DNA from: Neocallimastix lanati (nom. inval.)
Taxonomy: Eukaryota > Neocallimastigomycota > Neocallimastigomycetes > Neocallimastigales > Neocallimastigaceae
Length of the DNA: 64,000 nucleotides
Direction: 5' to 3'
Assembly (NCBI GenBank): GCA_016946835.1
Contig: JACVTC010000030.1
Location: forward strand, 1,364,081 to 1,428,080
Below are positions 56,811-64,000 of the stretch, piece by piece. Within the stretch, counting starts at the first letter, position 1, and each line of letters starts with the position of its first letter. Position numbers and translations under genes: made by a program. A model generated the notes under the pieces. That model searched no databases. It was not told the origin of the DNA and saw nothing but the letters and a program-made list of their open reading frames with translations.

Positions 56811-58533
56811 GGGGAAAATATATATTTTTTTTTTTTTTTTTTTAGACAGGGAAGAGAATACACTTCCAAAACTTTATTAAATTTTATTTTAAAAAATACA
56901 TGTAGGTGAAAAGTACATTTGAAATTAAAAATAAAAAATTAAAAAATAAAAAAATAAAAAAGCTCGAAAATACTATGTATTTCGGCAAGTTGTACTATGC
57001 AGGAATTTTTCCCTTCCTATCAAATAAAAAAGAAATAAAACCTAGAAGTAACATCTTTAAAATAGATAGTGTGGTGTCCACTAAACTCTCCCCGGATTCA
57101 TCATTTATTGAACTACTAGGGCAAGATTCGTCCTTCGTAGAAATAGATGACGATCCTGTATTATCATTATGCCTTATCAGTACGACGTCGACGCTCTTGG
57201 ATAAGTTTGGTATTTTGCAATACCTATCAAATAATAGCTCAAACGAACTACTTATGATAGGTATTGCACTTGTTAAGAATTCCGCCAAGCCCACAATTTT
57301 TGGAACAGGTGACTCAGATGAACCTTTGAAAAGTAGTTCATTCAATTGTCTCTGTTCCCCACTATCGAAATGTAGCTCATTTAAAACTAAAGTCCCACCA
57401 AGAAGGAACAAGTATATGTAATGATTGATATAATCTTCAAAATTAGAAATAGAGTCATAGGAAGAAAGAGGATTAAACACTCTAATCTTCCTAAGGAATA
57501 AAACATAGAGATCATCGATGAAATTTAAAGAATTCCATCTAAAAGATGCAAGAGCATCGCATTTAAAAATCCAATGTTCAAAAGATTGTTTATCTTCGCC
57601 ACAACAGGGGCAAGACTTGGGACAATCCTCTGAAACTCTACCCATTCTAATAGCAATAGTAGTATTGTATTTATAACCACAGCGTAAACGAATAATCCAC
57701 GAAAACCCTAAGTTGAATTGGGGATATTTTAAACTAAGCATAATTATAGATTTATTGTTTGAGAACTTATTACGATCGTAATTTTGACCTTTAATACCTT
57801 GAAATTTGGCAACTGATTTCCAGTAACGTTCTAAAATATCGTCATATTTTTCACATTTATATTTTTTGATTTTTTTATACAGTGTTCTAGATTCTTTAGT
57901 CCAGGAATAATGATGCATTTTGGGAATAGATTTAATAAGATCCTTTATAATACAGTTTGATTTACTCCATTTTGCAAAAGATTTAATCTGTATGGCTGCG
58001 CAGACACCAGCAATAGGAGGAATGCTTAGATCTCGAGATAAAGCATAAGTACTCATAGTAGAATTATGTCTAATATAGTCATTGTCTTCTGAACTTGTTT
58101 TACCATTTTTAGAGAAGGAGCCGATACACCAAAATAGACCAGTATTAATTAATGTTTGAATTCTGGCCGTTCTGGATTTGTTTGAACCAAGTAAAGGAGA
58201 ATAATAAATTACTTTACTAATAACAAAGGATTGAAGAACTTTTTTCTTGTATGCAATAGGGATAAATTTATTTGAGAAGAAATGTGTAAATGAAAGAAGG
58301 GATTTTCTAACTTTAAAATGCATGTGAGATATAATGTGTTCTAGTAAGAGATCATCAGAAAAAGGAATACCAAGATAAATATAACTAGAAACTTTAGGAA
58401 TAGCATTCATTCCTAAATAGAAGGTTGGGTCACTATAGTTTGGAGGAGATTGGAAGTTCATTGGTTTTATAACCATAGTTGCACATTTTTCAATACCAAA
58501 AGTCATAGCCCATCTTTCGGGGAAAATATATAT
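56811..58533 (-). mobile_element. 5'-truncated LINE (non-LTR retrotransposon) with poly-A tail and target duplication
   Basis: The insert is 56826-58518 (1693 bp). It is bracketed by the 15-bp target duplication GGGGAAAATATATAT at 56811-56825 and 58519-58533. On the minus strand it starts inside the RT-downstream coding region and ends in an 18-nt poly-A (56826-56843). The body is clearly GC-richer than the host sequence. An exact duplication and an open frame indicate a recent insertion, truncated at its 5' end as LINE copies typically are. Confidence 0.95.
56995..58517 (-). CDS. LINE ORF2 C-terminal part with zf-RVT zinc finger (5'-truncated)
   Basis: The frame is open from the insertion edge at about 58517 to the stop at 56995; numbering from the first Met (58506) gives 503 aa. 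It starts just past the RT palm (MTFGIEKCATMVIKP; then YLGIPFSDD), continues through the thumb/connection region (KKKVLQSFVISKVIYY, RIQTLINTGLFWCIGS) to a zf-RVT finger CPCC...H...C at about 299-316, then about 185 residues of Ser-rich tail. RT catalytic residues and endonuclease are lost by truncation, so no autonomous function. The first Met is internal, not a true start. Confidence 0.9.
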
Positions 58534-59123
58534 ATATATATTTTTTTATTTTTATTTTTTTTTTTTGAAAAAGGATTTCCTTAAATAATTATCAAATTTC
58601 TTCACTAATGGGATAAAATGTTAAAATAACTCATACAACTTTATCTAATAATATTTTTTATATATTTAAAATTCACTAGGTTTTTTTCTTTCAAGACATA
58701 ACACATAAAATATTTTTTTTTTTTTTTATTTTTATTTTTATTTTTATTTTTATTTTTATTTCATTTTTTTAATTTTAATTTTATTCTATCATATTTTATA
58801 TTTATTTTAATAATTATCATAAAAAATTGAATATAACAAATAAAAATAAAAATTAATTATATATATGTTTTTAATAATAAAACATTAAATAAAAAAAAAA
58901 ATAAAAATAAAAATAAAAAAATTTTTATTATATGGATTATAAAAATATTTTTCGATAAATTATCATATTATATACATATAGAAATTAAAAGTAATTAAAA
59001 AAATAAAATTAAATTCTATAATTTAAAAAAAATTTTTTATATATTATTATATTATATATTATAACTATTTCTTCTTTTTTTTTTTTAATAAAATAAATAT
59101 ATATTTATATATATATTATTGAA
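58534..59123. other. AT-rich spacer
   Basis: Poly-T and (TTTTTA)n runs (58700-58765) and the 3' flank of the M35 protease gene. Nothing else is seen. Confidence 0.6.
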
Positions 59124-60530
59124 TTAGTTATTGTAATCATTTTCTTTATCAACAGCACGAATAATAACTTTATCATGGAATGGTTCAACACGGAAATCAA
59201 TATTAGTATTATTTACAAACTTCATAACACCAGAACTCTTATCATTAAGATGATATATAGCATTCATACAGAAAAGACGGAAAGAATCTGCATTATTGGA
59301 GGCCCTAGTAGCATCTAATTTATTACATCCAGCATCACCATATGCATAATCATCAGTACCATGACAGTGAGTCAATTCATGAAGAACTACAGAAGCAGCT
59401 TCACTGGTATGCTTTTCAATAGTACCATGCCAAACTTGAGTAAAGAATGCTGGACAAACATGGAATTCTTTACTACGAAGATAAGTCCATGCAATAGCTC
59501 TTTGGGCACAAGCAGAATCAGCATTTGTTTCACAGTAGGCCGCAGCAGTTGGCATATTGTTAACATTTTCTAAAGTTCTGACAACTTGTGATCTGGTGCT
59601 TTCGTTTTTGAAATATTTTAAGAAAATTTGGTTGGATTGTGGATCTGAGGTATCCTTAGCAACATATAAACCTGCAGCTCTGTAAGTAATAATATCATCT
59701 ATAGTTTTTCTAACTTTTTCAGCTTGTTCTGCTGAACAATTTTTGAAAAGGGTCATTGAAAATGGCTTTTTATCTAATTTTAAACCTGAACTACTGGATT
59801 TACTTGAGGCAGATGATGAATTACCTGTACTTATTTTTCTTGTGGTAGTTACCTTTTTGGAGGTAGTTACCTTTTTGGAGGTAGTAACTCTTTTAGTTGA
59901 AGTAACATTTTTTTGAGAAGAAACCTTTTTCTTGGTTGTAACTTTTTTGGCAGTTGTTCTTATATTTATTGGAATAGTCTTAGTAGTCTTTGTCGTTTTT
60001 CTTGTTACAGGATTTCTAGCAGCAGTAGTTCTAGGTCTTACTACTGTTCTTGTAATTCTAGTGTTATACCACCAATTCCATGGGTTCCATAACCAATCGC
60101 TAAGCCAATTACTATAATAATCTCTTTTTTGTTTACCTGAAGCTAATTCAAAATCGTCTATCTTTTCAATAATTTTTTGACATGGAATCAAATTTCCATT
60201 TTCATCTTCACACTAATAATTATATAATAAATCAATTTTAATTAATATATATATTACAAATTACCACTTATTTTTTTTATATTTTAATTTTATAATATTA
60301 ATTTTAAAAAAGTATTTTATCGTTTTACTAATTAAGTTAAATTTCCAATTCAATTAAAATATTATTAACAATTAATTAAATTTACAATTTATTTAAAAAT
60401 ATTTTAAAAAAATTTTTATAAAAATATTATATAATAAAAACATAGAAATAATACTACTTACAATTGGTTCAGAAATTACTGAAAAAATTGAATATATAAA
60501 TGTTATTAAACAAATGTTTATGAATTTCAT
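59124..60530 (-). CDS. Secreted deuterolysin-type (M35) zinc metalloprotease
   Basis: Two exons, 385 aa: exon 1 60462-60530 (ATG, signal peptide MKFINICLITFIYSIFSVIS, phase-0 donor GTAAGT), intron 60213-60461, exon 2 59124-60212. After the signal peptide come a Cys-containing segment and WLSDWLWNPWNWWYN, then a Thr/Lys/Arg-rich stretch with repeats of KKVTTSKKVTT (about 75-150) and a Ser-rich stretch, then the catalytic domain. The zinc site is HELTH (H301, E302, H305) followed by GTDDYAYG with D311 as third ligand, the HExxH...GTxxDxxYG signature of aspzincins. These cut proteins on the N-terminal side of Lys or nearby in known fungal enzymes. Cys pairs in the domain suggest disulphides. The basic Thr-rich stretch may be a wall-binding linker or propeptide. 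Confidence 0.9.
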
Positions 60531-63500
60531 TTTCTTATATAAATATAATTTTAATTATATCAGATTGTGTCGTAATAAACTTGAATTAAAAAAGAAATTC
60601 AAACTGATTTAAGTGTAATATATTTGAATATCTTTTTATATATTAAATAAATAATAGTTGAATTATAATTTTTTCTTTCTTTTTTTTTTTTTTGATTTAA
60701 CTCTTGTATTTTATCTTCTTTATTAATCACTTCATATATACAAATTAAATATACATAAATAATATTATATATGACATAACTTTTTTTATATATCAACTTC
60801 TATAAAATTAATTAATAAACAAAAAATAAAAAAAAAAATGAAAAATAAAAATAAAAATAAAAATAAAAAAAAAATTTTATATAGTTTTACGGCGAATTAT
60901 TAAATTGTTAATTACATTATTACATTACTTAATATTATTAAATAATATTAAAAGAAATTTTTTTTTTCTACAAAAAATTTAATACATAATATATGACTAT
61001 ATTATTAATTTTTGTTTGAACTTTAATACTATTGGTTTTACATAAATAAATAGAAAAAAGAATATTATATAATTATATATATTAAAACAATACATAATAT
61101 TTATATGCATAATATATATAAAATAATATATAGAGATCATGGATTACAAAAATTTTTTTTTAAAAAAATTTTTAATATATTATAATATATTTACAGTATA
61201 AATTAAATATCTTAATACAAATTCTCTCAATTATAAAAAAAAGGAAAAAAAAATATATATATATTTTCTTCAATTATTAAAATGATATTATTAAAGTTTA
61301 ATTATTAGTATAAGTATCATTTTAATATTATTTTATGTAACACTAAATTTAAATAAATAAAATTTTTAATATAAAAAATAACCGTTAATATATATTTATT
61401 AAAAAAAATTGTATATAAAAATATTAAAAAAAAAACTTTCCTTATACAGTTACACACTACAATTAATTGTTATTCACTAAAAAATATGTAAATAAAGATC
61501 ATAGTTTTAATAATTTTTGTATTCAACTTAGTAATAATATAATATTTATTAAGTATTATAATATATATTTTAATATTTAGTATTTTTAAACAGAGTAAAT
61601 ATTTTATTTAAATTAAAGAATATAGCATAGAAGGTAATAATATATTTGTTAATCAAACTAAAGATAATCATCATTATTGTAATTTTAATTATACAATTTA
61701 AACTATAATATATTATTGTTAATTTATATTAAATTTTTTTTTATTATTTTTTTTTTAATTTTAATTCTTATTATATATATATATTTTATTATTATTATTA
61801 TTATTATTATATATTTTATTATTGTTATTATCATCATTATTATTATTGTTGTTGTTATTGTTATTATATTAATTATATATATTTATGGATTTAAACAGAA
61901 ATAATATTAATTTAATGGATTATAACTACTATTTCAATATATATTTAAAAAAAAAAGTTTTTCCGCTTTTATATATATTTGTGTATATTCAAATGTTTAG
62001 ATGGCAAATTAAATAAATAAATAAATAAAAATATCTTATATTAATAATAGTATATATAAATTTCTACTTATTCAAAACATAAAAATACACAAAAAAAATG
62101 AAACATTACTTTCATACATTATATATATAAACTATAATTACAATTAAAATACTAAACATTATTATTACCGCTAATTGTTATTATGAATACTGATTAGTTC
62201 TATTGAATAAATTCAAAAAAAAATATAATTTAAAAAAGAAAGAAAATATAAATAAATAAATAAAATAAAATAAAAATAAAAACCATTGAAACAAAAAAAA
62301 AAAATATATATATATATATATATATTGTTCATTATTTAAAAGCCATTGATTTATTAATATATATATATTATTTGGCAATAATTTGGTAATCTATTTAATA
62401 ATTTTTAGTTCTTTTATAAAATTAAAAATTGTGAATATATATATATTAATAAATTATATATTTATTATTCATTTAATGCTCCACTATTGTGTTAATTATA
62501 TATAATTAATAATAATTAATATTCTTATTTTAAAAAATATTAAATAATAAAGAATAATACAAAACCTTTCATTATCTTTTTTTTTTAATATAATAAAGTT
62601 TTTTAAGTAATGAATGATGTAACAATAATTTAATAATTTAATAGTTTTAGTTTTTTTTTTTTTATAAAATTATTTCATATATATAAATTTCGTTAAAAAT
62701 TGCAGTTGTATAATAAAATGTATATATATATAAATTTATGGATATACTTCCATTAATATATTTTTATATATTAATATTTACAAAGAACTCATACTAATAA
62801 AAAAAAAAAAGAAAAAGAAAAGCATCTTGTTATAGATCCATAACAAAGGTAAACTTTTAATATCATGTTACTTCATCGGATGACTAAACTAGGAAAAAAA
62901 ATATCATAAATAATAATCTAAAATATCATATATTAAATTTAATTAATAAAATAATAATTAATTTAATTATTTTTAATATATTTATTTATTTATTTATTTA
63001 TTTTTTATTTATTTATTTATTTATTTTACTTTTTTTTTTATTAATTTTTAATTTTATTTACTTTTTGTTTCTGCTTTTTGTTTTTATTTAATTTGTTTAA
63101 ATTAATTTAATTTTTAATATAAATTTAATAAATAAAAGTTCCATTTTCTATAAAGTAGATACAACAATTAATAGAAATTATATATGTTATGGGGGATTTA
63201 TGATATTATTAAAATTTTATTCAATAATAAATTTTTTTAACCCTACTAAAACAAAATAAAAATATATATATATATAAAAGAATTGATTATTAATTTATTA
63301 ATATTTATTATTTTTTTTTTAACAAAACAATATTCACCCCTAATTTTTAAAATAAAAAATAAATAAAATGTTTATTTCTTTTATCATAAACTTGTAAATT
63401 ATGAATGGCAATTTTTTTTTTTGTAAAGAATATAATTAATATAATGGTTTCAGTTATATCATAAAAAAAAAAATTCATATTATGTATAAATACAATATTT

Positions 63501-64000
63501 TTTTTTTTTATTTTATTTCATAATTATATCTCTCATTCGAAATAAAATAAATATACTTCATTTATATATTAAATTTTCTTTCTGTCAATAATTAATTAGT
63601 AATATATTTCCTTAAATAAATAAATATATATATATATATACATACTAAATTGTTTTTATAGAATTAAATAATCATCCATATGATGGTGTTATTTTACTCT
63701 ATCATCTTATTCTTAATGATACATATATGTGTAAAATCTTTATGCATTTATGAAACTGTGAAAATATCATGAATATGCAATAAGAATTATCTCTAGATTA
63801 ATTGTCTTTTTTCTTTTTAGACTGATATAAATTTATTTAATTTATTTTTTTTTTATTATCATTCATTCTAATTAGATTATTTATTTATTTTATTTCTAAT
63901 AAACCAACTTTTCTCAAAAGTTATAAGTAATTAATTGTATTAAATGTTTTAATTTCATGGTAAATAATTTATTTTTAGTATTTGGTTTAAATAATTTTAC
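60531..64000. other. AT-rich spacer, no gene seen
   Basis: Includes the upstream region of the M35 gene. TTA and TAAA microsatellites occur at 61788-61865, 62010-62030 and 62980-63025. 62820-62900 and 63660-63800 are slightly less AT-rich but hold no frame longer than about 30 codons. Confidence 0.6.

Noticed and set aside
1-64000. tRNA genes or CRISPR arrays
   Set aside because: I saw no T-arm-like GGTTCGAATCC with a cloverleaf and no regularly spaced identical repeats with unique spacers; repeats are microsatellites, LTRs and LRR exons.
1-64000. Dictyostelium-like slime mould as source
   Set aside because: AT richness and Asn runs fit, but the many-intron gene, Ty1/copia elements and the AAA-ATPase-like/PD-(D/E)XK relic fit anaerobic fungi better. 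Not fully excluded.

Overview
The window looks like nuclear DNA of an anaerobic gut fungus (Neocallimastigomycota, the Piromyces/Neocallimastix/Anaeromyces group). The pointers are extreme AT richness with long poly-A/T and TTA microsatellites, Asn-rich proteins, many short AT-rich GT-AG introns, and relics of an AAA-ATPase-like/PD-(D/E)XK family that I recall as common in these fungi. This is inference: no rRNA or housekeeping marker is present, and a dictyostelid-like AT-rich protist is the main alternative.

Layout. 1-3050: decayed gene (+) broken by a GC-richer insert with an A-rich tail. 3894-7171 (-): two-exon gene for a multi-membrane-span class 3 lipase. 8322-13975 (+): complete, apparently intact Ty1/copia retrotransposon with two 234-bp LTRs identical by eye, 5-bp target duplication, putative half-tRNA primer site and polypurine tract. 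16014-19329 (+): decayed second copia element. 20078-20767 (-): CPBP-family (CAAX-type) membrane protease. 22730-24400 (-): two adjacent decayed Ty3/gypsy fragments. 24490-25920: LTR-like repeat and possible gag relic.

26949-48274 (-) is the centre of the window. Read ORF by ORF it looks like scattered small Cys-rich fragments in junk. Following splice sites, I can chain 83 exons, all joined by phase-2 introns, into one open frame of 8577 nt (2858 aa): signal peptide, Cys-rich N-terminal cap, eight blocks of leucine-rich repeats (74 LRR exons, one LRR per exon) separated by seven Cys-rich cap exons, then a last exon with half a cap, an Asn/Ser/Lys-rich stalk, one membrane segment and a short tail. 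Blocks align position by position (10 LRRs in the standard block), so the gene grew by duplication of an 11-exon unit and was then edited by whole-exon loss and gain. It would be a giant type-I surface LRR protein; ligand and function are unknown.

50280-52420 (-): two decayed genes, one an AAA-ATPase-like/PD-(D/E)XK relic. 53550-53940 (-): unrecognised coding relic. 55600-56620: palindromes and unassigned sequence. 56811-58533: 5'-truncated LINE (-) with poly-A tail and 15-bp target duplication. 59124-60530 (-): two-exon gene for a secreted M35 (deuterolysin-type) zinc protease. The rest is AT-rich spacer. There is no operon-like organisation; the surface/secreted genes (lipase, LRR protein, M35 protease) are on the minus strand and separated by retroelement debris.
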